In this document: positions 9,560-18,900 of the stretch, in pieces
Numbering within the stretch: position 1 is the first letter of the stretch
Layout of the letters: every line of letters begins with the position of its first letter
Source of the DNA: Fibrobacter succinogenes
GTDB taxonomy: Bacteria; Fibrobacterota; Fibrobacteria; Fibrobacterales; Fibrobacteraceae
Length of the DNA: 42,186 nucleotides
Assembly: GCA_902761355.1 (NCBI GenBank)
Contig: CACWJY010000023.1
Coordinates: forward strand, 1-42,186
Reading direction: 5' to 3'
Position numbers and translations under genes: made by a program
Notes under the pieces: model-generated
Seen by the model: only the letters and a program-made list of their open reading frames with translations
What the model was told of the DNA's origin: nothing
Databases searched by the model: none

Positions 9560-9968
9560 ATATAGAGTTGCAGTCGCCACAAACGATGGCGAAAATGTCA
9601 ATGTTCACTTTGGGCATGCCGCGGCGTTCGACATCTACGAAGTTGATGAAGAAAGCGGAAAATTTGAAAAAGTCGAAGTCCGCGTTAAGCCGGAGCATTG
9701 CGACGGCACATGCGGCGATGGTGCTTGCGGTCAGCGAGATGTAGAACGTTCATCTATGTTCTCGGCAGCAAAGAATCTAGCCGATCTGGATTATGTTCTC
9801 TGCTCGCAGCTTGGCCCGCAGGCGGTGCAGGCTTTAACGCGCTTTAATGTGCGCGCTTTCGACATCGCGCTTCCCATTGCAGATGCTATAGCAAAAATAA
9901 ATATATACCGTAAAAAAATTGCTGAACGTCTTTCGAAAATTAAGGGATTGCAGGATAAAACTTTATAA
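9552..9968 (+). CDS. NifX/NafY-type dinitrogenase cofactor-binding protein
   Basis: A 138-residue protein with the dinitrogenase iron-molybdenum cofactor biosynthesis fold: 'YRVAVATNDGENVNVHFGHA' followed by FDIYEVDE is the hallmark start of the family. The middle has a Cys-rich insertion (EHCDGTCGDGACGQ), then 'LADLDYVLCSQLGPQAVQAL'. It overlaps the end of the nifB-like gene by eight bases, so the two are coupled. The usual role is to bind NifB-co or a precursor and carry it to the acceptor protein. The C-terminal tail (about 30 residues, KINIYRKKIAERL) extends past the domain as a basic helix. Confidence 0.8.
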   Translation: MAKYRVAVATNDGENVNVHFGHAAAFDIYEVDEESGKFEKVEVRVKPEHCDGTCGDGACGQRDVERSSMFSAAKNLADLDYVLCSQLGPQAVQALTRFNVRAFDIALPIADAIAKINIYRKKIAERLSKIKGLQDKTL

Positions 9969-9995
9969 GTTTTTTCAAAAAATTATGAAAACAAC

Positions 9996-10024
9996 TTGAC
10001 GGAAGAAAAATTTGGTTTTATATT
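9996..10024 (+). promoter_or_regulatory. Sigma70-type promoter of the cysteine-leader operon
   Basis: TTGACG (9996-10001), a 17-base spacer and TATATT (10019-10024). Transcription would begin near 10031, just ahead of the leader peptide's ribosome binding site. The same arrangement (TTGACA, 17 bases, TATATT) is seen before the tRNA at 23043. Confidence 0.75.
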
Positions 10025-10052
10025 TATGCCTACCAATTTGATAGGAAATAAA

Positions 10053-10100
10053 ATGAATTTTCAATTTGCAAGATTTTGTTGTTCGAGCGACCGATGTTGA
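10053..10100 (+). CDS. Cysteine-rich leader peptide of a transcription attenuator
   Basis: A 15-codon ORF, MNFQFARFCCSSDRC, then TGA. AGGA at 10043-10046 is correctly spaced from ATG 10053. Three of the last seven residues are Cys (TGT TGT ... TGT), a classic control-codon cluster. The last base of its stop codon is the first base of an antiterminator arm, so a ribosome that finishes the peptide would mask that arm, while one stalled at the Cys codons would leave it free. I infer cysteine-starvation sensing. Too short for ordinary gene finders. Confidence 0.8.
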   Translation: MNFQFARFCCSSDRC

Positions 10101-10170
10101 CGGGCGCTTATTGCGGTATTGAATAATTTTCTCGCCCGTGTAAGGATATCCTGCACGGGCATTTTTTTAT
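10100..10170 (+). promoter_or_regulatory. Attenuator: mutually exclusive antiterminator and terminator hairpins
   Basis: The antiterminator arm ACGGGCG (10100-10106) can pair with CGCCCGT (10133-10139). The same segment (GCCCGTG, 10134-10140) can instead pair with CACGGGC (10154-10160), its inner part extended by the palindrome AGGATATCCT, and is followed by ATTTTTTTAT, a strong intrinsic terminator. Only one hairpin can form at a time. With the leader peptide directly in front this is the full architecture of ribosome-mediated attenuation controlling the gene at 10214 and perhaps the two genes after it. Confidence 0.8.
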
Positions 10171-10213
10171 GGGCTTTGGCCCGCAACTAAAAAAAATTTT
10201 AGGGATTAAAATA

Positions 10214-11023
10214 ATGGAAAGTTTAACGGCAAAACTGTGCGCATTTGCCCGTGCCTGGCATTCTCTACAATCGGACCATACCGTTTTCAATGACTTTTTG
10301 GCGTTCGACCTGATGGGCCGCGAGGAGTACGAAAATGTTTCGCGCTTGATTCTAAAGCGGTTTCCGCAAGAGTCGGAAAATTCGGTCGAATATTTCAACA
10401 AAAAATACTTTCTCCCGATTGTACTTTCTCGGAGCCGCTTTGCCGAGGACCGCGTAAAGCTCCTCGCCCGCTCGGGAAAGATTCAATATGTGATTTGCGG
10501 TGCGGGAGTAGACACGTTCTCGTTCCGCAACAAAGACCCGAATGTCGAAGTTTTTGAACTGGATTTGCTTCCGACACAAAGCTACAAGAAAAATCGCATT
10601 CGTGAACTCAAGTGGAGTGTTTCGGAGAATGTCCATTTTGTAGCAATTGACTTCAGCAAAGACAGCATTGCCGAAAGACTTGTAGCAAGCGGCTTCGACA
10701 GCAAAAAAACGACGGTCATTAGCATTCTAGGCGTTTCGTATTATCTTCCGCTTTCTGTTTTCGCAGAAACGGTGCGACAGTTTTCGGGAATCGCGTCTAC
10801 AGACATTTCTATTGTATTTGATTACCTTCAAAAAGACGCCTTATCGAACTCGGTTCAGGAATTACGAAAAATCGTCGCCGACTGTGGCGAAACCATGGCC
10901 GAAGGCTACTTGGACCGCGAGGTTTTCGAGGTGCTTGAGCGTTACGGATTCAAGGTCGACGAATTCCTTGGCGAAAATGCACTACAGCAACGATATTTTT
11001 TGACGGATAATCTAAAACCATAA
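10214..11023 (+). CDS. SAM-dependent methyltransferase, leucine carboxyl methyltransferase-like (LCM/TIGR00027-like)
   Basis: A 269-residue class I methyltransferase. The ATG at 10214 follows AGGGA; an upstream ATG at 10169 lies in the terminator T-run and is rejected. Features of the LCM/PPM1 family: an N-terminal helical region with 'LSRSRFAEDRVKLLARSG', SAM-binding 'VICGAGVDTFSFR' (motif I), acidic 'VFELDLLPTQSYK' (motif II), 'HFVAIDFSKDS' and 'ILGVSYYLP'. The substrate is unknown; bacterial members methylate carboxyl or hydroxyl groups of small molecules. Expression appears governed by the cysteine attenuator directly upstream, so a link to sulfur or SAM/methyl metabolism is likely. The gap to the next gene is 67 bases with no terminator. 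Confidence 0.75.
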   Translation: MESLTAKLCAFARAWHSLQSDHTVFNDFLAFDLMGREEYENVSRLILKRFPQESENSVEYFNKKYFLPIVLSRSRFAEDRVKLLARSGKIQYVICGAGVDTFSFRNKDPNVEVFELDLLPTQSYKKNRIRELKWSVSENVHFVAIDFSKDSIAERLVASGFDSKKTTVISILGVSYYLPLSVFAETVRQFSGIASTDISIVFDYLQKDALSNSVQELRKIVADCGETMAEGYLDREVFEVLERYGFKVDEFLGENALQQRYFLTDNLKP

Positions 11024-11090
11024 CGGCATTAACGATTTGCGGAGCCTTTATTTTTATACTATTTTTGTAGGAAAGAAAAGGACTTCACGA

Positions 11091-11651
11091 ATGCATTACT
11101 TAATTGTTCCCGGTTTGAATAATTCTGGCCCGAGCCATTGGCAGACTTTTTGGACGAAGAGCCTGCCGAGTGCAAGCCGCGTTTATCAGCATTGCTGGGA
11201 TAAGCCGCAAAAAGAAGATTGGATTGCAACTCTTGACGAGGCCGTTCGTCAGCTGAAAGACGACACGATTCTGGTTTCGCACAGTCTGGGCGTTGTAACG
11301 ACGGCTCTTTGGCTTTTGCGCGCTCAACAGCAAGGAAATCTTCCGACAAATATCAAGGGGGCCTTCCTTGTGGCCCCTGCCGATGCCGATACGGTCGATG
11401 TCATCAAGAATTTTGCTCCGATGCCTACCGAAAAGCTGCCGGTACCCGTTTGCATTGTGGGTAGCGAAAACGACCCGTACATGACTCCCGCGCGTACGAA
11501 ATTTTTTGCCGAGGCATGGGGAGCGAAATTGTTTAATGCAGGCGCGCTGGGGCACATCAATTCCGATTCAAATTTGGGGGAATGGGAACAGGGACGCGTT
11601 TTTTTAGCAGAATTTGAGAAAGGATTATCACAACAACAAATCGCAAGGTAA
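11091..11651 (+). CDS. RBBP9/YdeN-family alpha/beta hydrolase
   Basis: A 186-residue serine hydrolase. The start at 11091 has AAGGA eight bases upstream. The N-terminus 'MHYLIVPGLNNSGPSHWQTF' is the RBBP9/YdeN signature. The nucleophile is in VSHSLG, the acid probably in 'GSENDPY' and the His in 'LGHINSDSNLGEW', giving a complete Ser-Asp-His triad. Cytosolic, no signal peptide. It is followed three bases later by mnmA, so the two are cotranscribed and may share the upstream cysteine-attenuated promoter. The physiological substrate of this family is not established. Confidence 0.8.
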   Translation: MHYLIVPGLNNSGPSHWQTFWTKSLPSASRVYQHCWDKPQKEDWIATLDEAVRQLKDDTILVSHSLGVVTTALWLLRAQQQGNLPTNIKGAFLVAPADADTVDVIKNFAPMPTEKLPVPVCIVGSENDPYMTPARTKFFAEAWGAKLFNAGALGHINSDSNLGEWEQGRVFLAEFEKGLSQQQIAR

Positions 11652-11654
11652 AAA

Positions 11655-12764
11655 ATGAAGCGTGTGGCTGTAGGACTTTCGGGCGGTGTGGATTCGGCAC
11701 TTTCAGCATACTTGTTGCAAAAGCAAGGGTACGACGTTGTTGGGCTCACCATGGCAACGTGGGACGGCTCGGTGAACATGCCTGCGGTCGAAGGCCGCGA
11801 AGGCTGTTACGGCCCGAGTGAAGACAAGAATATTGAAGAAGCGAAATTGGTGGCGGACCGTTTGGGAATTCCGCATTATGTGGTTCCCGTCGCTACAGAA
11901 TACAAGACCAAGGTACTAGATTACTTCCGTAGCGAATACCGTGCTGGCCGTACGCCAAATCCGTGCGTACGCTGCAATCAGTCCATCAAGTTTGGCGCAT
12001 TACATTTAGCGGCCCGCAAAATGGGAATCGAGTTTGATTATTTTGCCACCGGGCATTATGCGCGCCTTGATTTCAAAAACGAAAACGAACCTTTCCTGTA
12101 TCGTGCCTTAGATACAGGAAAAGACCAGACTTATTTTCTGTCGCGCCTCTCGGCAGAACAACTTTCGACGGTGTTGTTCCCGCTGGGAAACATGCATAAG
12201 CAAGAGGTCAAGGCGCTTGCCGCCGAAATCGGCTGGGAAGACTTTGCCACCAAACGCGAAAGTCAGGACTTTATCGAATGCGGCGATTACTCGGTGCTGT
12301 TCGAAGAATCCGATCAGGTGCCAGGTGATTTTGTAGACGTGAACGGCAAGGTGCTGGGCAAGCACAAAGGGATCGTGAATTATACGGTGGGCCAGCGCAA
12401 GGGACTGAACATCGGTGGGCAAAAAGAACCGCTTTTTGTGGTGGCCATCGATGCCGCAAAAAATCAGGTGATTCTCGGACCCCGCAGCGCCCTTTCTTGC
12501 ATAGAAGTTTCTGCGAACAACTTGAATTTGATGGTCAGCGAAAGTTCTCCACTTTTAAAAGGTGATCTTTCGGCGCATATCCGTTTAGGTCACAAGGGTG
12601 CAAACGCCCGCATTGTGGATATCGATGAGAACCGAATCAAGGTCGCCTTCGATGAACCGCAGTTTGCGTCAGCTCCAGGCCAAATTTTGGTACTTTATGC
12701 TGGCGATGGTGTTGTCGCCTCCGGCGTGATTGAAAAAGATAACACTTCCTCGTTTTCAAATTAA
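11655..12764 (+). CDS. mnmA: tRNA-specific 2-thiouridylase MnmA
   Basis: A 369-residue enzyme that adds sulfur to U34 of tRNA-Glu, -Gln and -Lys. The PP-loop SGGVDS (residues 9-14) binds ATP. TPNPCVRCN holds the first catalytic Cys (Cys104), and 'ATGHYAR' and 'KDQTYFL' are conserved MnmA segments. The second cysteine is in 'ESQDFIECGDY' (Cys209), a variant of the usual GICFIG. C-terminal segments 'GQRKGLNIGG' and 'PGQILVLY' are also typical. The sulfur comes from cysteine through a desulfurase relay, which makes its place downstream of a cysteine-sensing attenuator suggestive. A stop at 12764 is followed directly by a terminator. Confidence 0.93.
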   Translation: MKRVAVGLSGGVDSALSAYLLQKQGYDVVGLTMATWDGSVNMPAVEGREGCYGPSEDKNIEEAKLVADRLGIPHYVVPVATEYKTKVLDYFRSEYRAGRTPNPCVRCNQSIKFGALHLAARKMGIEFDYFATGHYARLDFKNENEPFLYRALDTGKDQTYFLSRLSAEQLSTVLFPLGNMHKQEVKALAAEIGWEDFATKRESQDFIECGDYSVLFEESDQVPGDFVDVNGKVLGKHKGIVNYTVGQRKGLNIGGQKEPLFVVAIDAAKNQVILGPRSALSCIEVSANNLNLMVSESSPLLKGDLSAHIRLGHKGANARIVDIDENRIKVAFDEPQFASAPGQILVLYAGDGVVASGVIEKDNTSSFSN

Positions 12765-12798
12765 ACAGCGCGTCCATCCAAGGCGCCCTGTTTTTTTA
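12763..12798 (+). terminator. Intrinsic terminator after mnmA
   Basis: AAACAG-c-GCG at 12763-12772 pairs with CGC-c-CTGTTT at 12784-12793 and runs into seven T residues. Confidence 0.7.
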
Positions 12799-12824
12799 TA
12801 TAGAGATTTTTCTATACTTGCCGC

Positions 12825-13703
12825 ATGCCTGTTTCGCTTACCACTCTTCTCGGCATCATCCTGCTGCTCGCGCTTCTGTTTTTCAAGACCAAGAGCAAGG
12901 CGCCTAAGAAGAATCCCAAAATGTACCATGGCGACGGCCGCCGCAAAACATTCCGTGATTTTGAACAGGAACGCAGGCAAAATCTTGGTGGAGCACGCAA
13001 TCTAGAGCGACCCTTTGAATTGGGCGGTTACGGAATTACCCACGCCCCCTGCCGAAGCGAAAACTTTTTCAGGCCCGATCCAAAATTTAACGACGAGCGT
13101 ATCGTAAACGACCCACGAGGAATTTTCGGCGAAGCCGCCATGATGGCGCTCACCGCACGTGTCTGCGACACCGACAAGCGCAGGTATGTATTGATGCGAA
13201 ACCTCTACATTCCAGCACGTGCAGGCTACACCGAAATAGACGCCCTTTTATTACATCAGTCAGGAATCTACGTTCTCGAAAGCAAAAACCTCTCCGGCGA
13301 AATCGTAGGCAACCTCGAAAGTGAGCGCTGGAATCAACACCTGAACGAACGTACCGAGCATACTTTTCACAACCCCATCCGTCAAAACATCGGGCACATT
13401 TTAGCGTTAGAGCATTTTCTTAAAATTCGCCATGAGCAAGCACACTTTATTTCGTTCGTTGTATTTAGCGACCGTTGCACCCTGCGCAAAGTCCCCCAGG
13501 ATAACGATTTCTGGAGCATCGTTCACTGCAGCGAACTACAGGATTCGTTGCTTAAACGCATTACAGGCCGCAAGACCATTTACAGCACGCAGCAACTCGA
13601 AGATTTTTATTACAAATTGCAAGGCTGCATGAACGTAAGCGAAGAAGTAAAAAAGCAACATCGCGAATACGCAAGCCAGAAAAAACATGAAACAGATCAT
13701 TAA
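12825..13703 (+). CDS. Membrane-anchored NERD-domain protein
   Basis: A 292-residue protein. One transmembrane helix at residues 5-20 is followed by a Lys-rich stretch and a linker. A NERD (nuclease-related) domain spans roughly 105-240: 'FGEAAMMALTARV', 'YIPARAGYTEIDALLLHQSG' and 'IYVLESKNLSGEIVG' show the E...D..(L/V)xxK core of the restriction-like fold. The domain is predicted to act on DNA or RNA, but no specific substrate is known. The last 17 bases overlap the next gene, so it is coupled to the M16 peptidase. The N-terminal helix points to a membrane-tethered protein with the domain on the cytoplasmic side. Confidence 0.75.
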   Translation: MPVSLTTLLGIILLLALLFFKTKSKAPKKNPKMYHGDGRRKTFRDFEQERRQNLGGARNLERPFELGGYGITHAPCRSENFFRPDPKFNDERIVNDPRGIFGEAAMMALTARVCDTDKRRYVLMRNLYIPARAGYTEIDALLLHQSGIYVLESKNLSGEIVGNLESERWNQHLNERTEHTFHNPIRQNIGHILALEHFLKIRHEQAHFISFVVFSDRCTLRKVPQDNDFWSIVHCSELQDSLLKRITGRKTIYSTQQLEDFYYKLQGCMNVSEEVKKQHREYASQKKHETDH

Positions 13704-14958
13704 AAAGACCATTCTCCCTAACGGAATCACCATTCTCACCGACTACATGCCGCATGCCTATTCTGTAGCGGTCGGAGCCTGGATTGCTCGCGGTTCGCGC
13801 CACGAATCAAAAGAAGAATTCGGCTTAAGCCACTTTTACGAGCACCTCGTTTTCAAGGGCACCGAAAAGCGCAGCGCCCTCGAAATTGCCCGCGCCATCG
13901 AAGACAAGGGAGGAAACCTCGAAGCCTACACCACTCGCCAAGAGACAGGCTTTTATGTACAAATCGAACGCAGCCACCTTTCGCTCGCCGTCGACGTCAT
14001 CGCCGACATGCTCATGCACCCCCGCATGGACAAAAAAGAGATGGAAAAGGAACGCCGCGTCATTATCGAAGAAATCCACAGCTACGACGACATTCCCGAA
14101 GAAATCGTAGGCGACGTATTTAACGCCATTCACTTTAAGGGTTGCGGCATCGCTCATTCTATTACGGGAAACATCAAGCAAGTCAAGGCGCTTACGCACA
14201 AGCAAATGCTCAAGTACCGGGATCAGGTCATTAACGAAATTCCGTTACTCATATGCGCTTCGGGCAAGGTCGATCACGACGAACTTGTAGAAATTTGTGC
14301 CGAAAAATTCGCCCAGAAAAAAACCAACGGAACAACCCCCTCCGACACCTACAAGGCAAGCAACAGCGTAAAGGTCGTACAAAAACAGGATATCGCGCAA
14401 TCAAACCTTTTCTGGGGTCTCAGTTTCGACCGTAGCTTAATGGATGAACGCGCCCGTTGCGCCCTTTCGCTATTTAACGTAGCCATGGGCGCAGGCATGG
14501 CAAGCAGGCTTTTCCAAAAAATCCGCGAAGACAAGGGGCTTGCCTACTCCGTATACTCCACCGCCGACGTTTACCGCGACTGTACCGACTGGGGAGTTTC
14601 TTTAGCGACCGAACCGCATCAGTTGCGTACCGCACTCGACTTGTCACTCACAGAAGTCCATCGTTTTTTAAAGCACGGATTTAACAAGGGCGAATACGAA
14701 CGCACCAAAACCAATATCCTGGGAGCCATGTACCTAGGCGCAGACAGCCCCGAAAAACGTGTGGTTCGCATGGCAGAACAGGTGCTGCACCTGGGCGAAT
14801 TCCACTCCATGGAGCACTCCGAAAAAATCATAAACTCCATGACCGAAGACGAAGTGGTCGAAGCCACCAACCAATTATTTAAGGCAGCGAAATATTCCGC
14901 TGCCGTTATCGAGCCTGCCAGCCGCAAAAAGACGGTTCTTGACGTAAACTTTTTCTAG
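13687..14958 (+). CDS. M16-family zinc metalloprotease (processing peptidase-like)
   Basis: A 423-residue peptidase of the MPP-beta/PqqL-like M16B size class. The inverted zinc motif HFYEH (His49, Glu52, His53) is present, with the third ligand Glu129 in 'ERRVIIEEI' at the expected 76-residue distance. 'LPNGITILTDYMPHAYSVAV' at the N-terminus and 'GLAYSVYSTADVY' in the second half are typical family segments. It lacks a signal peptide, so it is probably cytosolic, although homologues can be envelope-linked. The gene starts inside the NERD gene and ends five bases from the convergent prepilin peptidase gene. Confidence 0.88.
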   Translation: MKQIIKKTILPNGITILTDYMPHAYSVAVGAWIARGSRHESKEEFGLSHFYEHLVFKGTEKRSALEIARAIEDKGGNLEAYTTRQETGFYVQIERSHLSLAVDVIADMLMHPRMDKKEMEKERRVIIEEIHSYDDIPEEIVGDVFNAIHFKGCGIAHSITGNIKQVKALTHKQMLKYRDQVINEIPLLICASGKVDHDELVEICAEKFAQKKTNGTTPSDTYKASNSVKVVQKQDIAQSNLFWGLSFDRSLMDERARCALSLFNVAMGAGMASRLFQKIREDKGLAYSVYSTADVYRDCTDWGVSLATEPHQLRTALDLSLTEVHRFLKHGFNKGEYERTKTNILGAMYLGADSPEKRVVRMAEQVLHLGEFHSMEHSEKIINSMTEDEVVEATNQLFKAAKYSAAVIEPASRKKTVLDVNFF

Positions 14959-14963
14959 ATAGC

Positions 14964-15839
14964 CTATTCTAGAAAAGAAAAATACCACTCTAGCAAGGTG
15001 TTGCCCCACAGGTACATAAATGGGGCCGCAAAAGCAAGGAACGGGCCAAACGGAATTTGCCCAGAAACTTCTTCGTCCTCATTTTGAGAGGACTTTTTGC
15101 TTGAGGCTTTTTTAGCGGCGCGGCGTTCTGCAATCTTTGCATACGGCACCATCACAATGATTCCTAAAATCGATGCCACAACCAAGATTTCAATCGCCCT
15201 CGAAAAGCCCATCAGGGCACCAAAACCAGCCAAGAGTTTTACATCTCCAAAGCCCATGGCATCTTTATGGAGTAACTTGGTCGCCACAAAGCCAAGCAGA
15301 TAAAGTCCGCCACCGGCCACCAAGGCGCCCACCAGGCTTTGCACGGGAGTCATCCCCCCAGGAATAAACGAAATAGCAAGCCCGGCAACAATACCGCCCA
15401 CCGAGATGGAATCAGGAATTAATTTGTACTTAAAATCAACCGCACTCACCGGATAAATGCCCAAAAGCAACCAGAAGAGAGCCAATGCATCGGCCCACAC
15501 CTCAATGTTCTGCACCGGGGCCGTAAAGTCCGTCGTAAAGCCAGTCGCCGCATACAAGGCAAGAGCCCCCAGCAAACCACAAAGGGACTCCCCAATCGGG
15601 TAAATAACGCTAATGGGCTGCTTACAGCAGGCGCTTTTTCCACGCAAAATAAGCCAACCTACAATAGGCAGATTCAAATACAGCGGGATATGCTTTTTAC
15701 ACAAGGGACAATGCGAAGGCGGGTTAATCAGCGAAATTCCGCGCGGCATACGGTAAACAATCACGTTATAAAAGCTGCCGACACAGGCTCCTGTCACAAA
15801 AAAAACAGCCAACCAGTACCAAAGAGGGATTTCTTCCAT
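14964..15839 (-). CDS. pilD: Prepilin peptidase / N-methyltransferase (A24 family)
   Basis: A 291-residue polytopic membrane enzyme that cleaves and N-methylates type IV prepilin or type II pseudopilin signal peptides. The N-terminal 'GSFYNVIVYRMPRG' and the two cysteine pairs (CPLC and CC) of the zinc-binding methyltransferase domain are intact. The catalytic aspartates appear in 'VDFKYKLIPDS' and 'GFGDVKLL'. It has about eight hydrophobic helices, but a cytoplasmic insertion near the C-terminal third is Lys/Ser-rich (KKASSKKSSQNEDEE). GGAG precedes ATG 15839. No other pilus gene is in the window. Confidence 0.88.
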   Translation of the reverse strand: MEEIPLWYWLAVFFVTGACVGSFYNVIVYRMPRGISLINPPSHCPLCKKHIPLYLNLPIVGWLILRGKSACCKQPISVIYPIGESLCGLLGALALYAATGFTTDFTAPVQNIEVWADALALFWLLLGIYPVSAVDFKYKLIPDSISVGGIVAGLAISFIPGGMTPVQSLVGALVAGGGLYLLGFVATKLLHKDAMGFGDVKLLAGFGALMGFSRAIEILVVASILGIIVMVPYAKIAERRAAKKASSKKSSQNEDEEVSGQIPFGPFLAFAAPFMYLWGNTLLEWYFSFLE

Positions 15840-15939
15840 AAAAGTAACTCCATCGGTGCTCTATATCACACCCGCTTTACGTTTAAAAAAGATAGATTTT
15901 AAGTGTAAAAATTGTTTTGACTTTAATTGAGGATGTGCT

Positions 15940-18900
15940 ATGCGTGTACCCCATTTTTTGACGTTATTCGTCGGCCTTATCGCCATGACCACCCTGTTCG
16001 GATGTTCCAGGGAATCTTCCGTTAAGGAAAACGTAAGTCTACGAAACAACCATTCCCGCGTATTCGCCTTTAAAGAGCCTATCGAAAATCCGCAGGCCTT
16101 TGCCGATTCCATGGCAAACACCCCTGTAAGCGAGACGGACTCCATCCCCGACACGCTGACAGTCACTGTGAACGACACCGTGTACCTGATTGGCCTCCTC
16201 CCTTACAACGTAGACAAGATTTACGCTTTCCAATGGGTATTGGCCCAAAAGAAGCAAGACAAGGTTGTCGATACCACCATCGCAACCAATAACGCCACTC
16301 CGCAAAAATGGGTATTTACCAAGGACAGCGTCTACTATCCGCTATTCATTGCCATTGACGGTAACAACACGACAGACACCGCAGGTTCGGCCACCAAAAA
16401 GACCTTTATCCGCGTCATCGATACCAAGCCAAGCCTCACCGTCCCCAAGGACACGTTATGGACCCGCCACAAAGGCGACATCACGTTCCCCATTCTTGCC
16501 AGTGACTCCTTCGGCACCATTACAAGCATCATGGTCGACCTCGACGCTAGCGACAAGAAAGATTCTGCCAGGGTTTGGAAATACGAAACCCGCGAAGACA
16601 ACGACTCCCTGTACATCACCATCAAGAACGACTCGACCAGAATCGACAAGCTGGGCAACCAAAAGATTTACGTCATCGTAACCGACGATGACGGCAACGA
16701 AACCAAAGACAGTGTCAATTTGCACTTTAACAGATTGCCGCGTCTCAAGGTGATTTACCCGCAAGACGGAGCCCGCCACAATATCGACGACCGATTCTAT
16801 TTCTACTACGAAGGCGAAGACGACGACAATCCGCAAGACCTCAAGTACTTTATCCGCGCACAAGTCTCTACCAACGGACAGCCGCCGCAAAAGGCATTCA
16901 CAGACAACGACCTGATTGTAGCCAACTTTACTTCGAACATTTTCGAGCCCCGCGACAGTCAAGACAGCAACTACATCACCTTGCTCAAGGACCCGAGCAC
17001 GCGATTGACCGGCCGCATTTACTGGGACATGTACGTTAAGGATGGATACGACGAAGTCTACATAGACCGAATCAAGACCAGCGACAACCTGAGCCGCCCC
17101 TGGAACTTTTATATCGGGAACCTGAGTTCTTCTCAAGGAACCTTTACCGGCGTAGCCAAGTACCAAGGTCTCAGCAATCATTCTGATATTCGAATCGAAT
17201 TCAGCAACGACAACAAGATTTTCGACGTAGTCACCAAAGACAGCACGGGTAAGGGTAACTACACCGTAATAGTCAATTCGGGAACTTACTCCGTAAAGGC
17301 CTTTTCTGAAACCCGAAAAGAATATACGACCGAAACCCTCAAAGACAGCATTTTCATTGAATCTGGCGCAACTATCAGAATAGATCCGATAGAGCTGAAA
17401 GACACCGTCAAACCCATGTTGATTGTCAAAAATATCGACACGCTTACCACCAGAAGCTTCACTCAAACCATTTACGCCCGAGACCTCGGTTCTCGCCTAG
17501 AATCCGTAAAAGCTGAACTCGACGGGAAAAACATTTCTTTCTCCTCTTCCTGCAAAATGCTCGAAGAAAGCTCCATATTCAATTGCCAGTTTGATTCTAA
17601 TGTCTTATCCGACGGAATGCACAATATCACCTACATGGCCAAGGATAGCGCCGGCAACGTTAATACCCTAAAGCAAACCATAGCCGTTATGGCGACCAAG
17701 CTTACTCTTGATGTCAACGGAGCAAAAAATGCAAGAATTGGCGAAGGCAACCAGCTTGTATTTACCGCATCTGTCAGTGACGCAGTCCCCGCCCCCAAAA
17801 ACGTCAATTGGTCCTGGACAAGTGAAACCGGCGAAATTTTTGTACAAACAGATGTTGACGAAAACGGCAATGCAACACTTTCATATAATTTCGACAATCT
17901 CAAAAACATTGTCACCGCCGGTAACGAATACGTGATGACCGCCTCTTACACCGAAAATGGTGCAAACGTTTCTGCCCAGGTCAAATTCGGCATTCTAGGC
18001 GACAAACCCTCCATTATCTTTACGGAGCCCATTTTCGATGACACCGTAAGCCTCAACGACGCAGTCTTATTCAAAGCGGTTACCTATAAGGGCTCCTCCA
18101 GCACAGACATGCATATCAAGTGGTCCTGCACCAACAGCGACAAATTGTCTGCTGGCTACACATGCCCCGCAAACGACACTAAGGAAGCCAGCATTGCCTA
18201 CAAAGCCGCAGGCACCTACACAATTACAGCAATCGTTACAGACCAAGACGAAAAAGCCGACACGACCTCCTCCAAGATAATCGTAATCAGTGATTCACCC
18301 ACCATCAAAGCGACCACTAACGACAACACCAACGAATACAAGATTAATTCTGTCGTAAACGTAAACATCTCGGCCAGTGACAAGTTCGGCACCATCAACA
18401 AAATTGAATGGGGTTGCAGCAACGGAAACGTCAGCTTTGATTATCACAAGGACATCGATCCGCCCACGGCATCGGTCTCTGATATTTCTCTAAACGTAAC
18501 ACTCCCGGGGACCGAATCCAAGAACCACCACTGCGTATTCAAGGCAACTGATGACGACGGAGAAGTAGGCTACGATACTCTATACTTTACAACTTTACTT
18601 GACTTGCCCACCGTTCGCCTCGCCACCAAGAGCGACGTAGTAACGATCAAGAGCAAGCAATTTATCAAGGCCATCGCAAACGACGTACTCGGCAAAATTA
18701 CCAAATATGAATACGCCTGCAGCGACAATCTTCCTGACCTCGACAATCCTGACTGGACCTTGATGGCCAAGGCACAAGACTCCGTGACCATGCCTTCGAC
18801 CCCGACAAGCGCCTATTACTGCGTCGTTCAAGTAACCGATGATGACAACAACACTGCACGCGACATGGTAACATACACGGTTATCGCCGGACTTCCGACA

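Noticed and set aside
10169..10213. In-frame ATG at 10169 as the methyltransferase start
   Set aside because: It lies in the T-run of the attenuator terminator, without a ribosome binding site. ATG 10214 has AGGGA.
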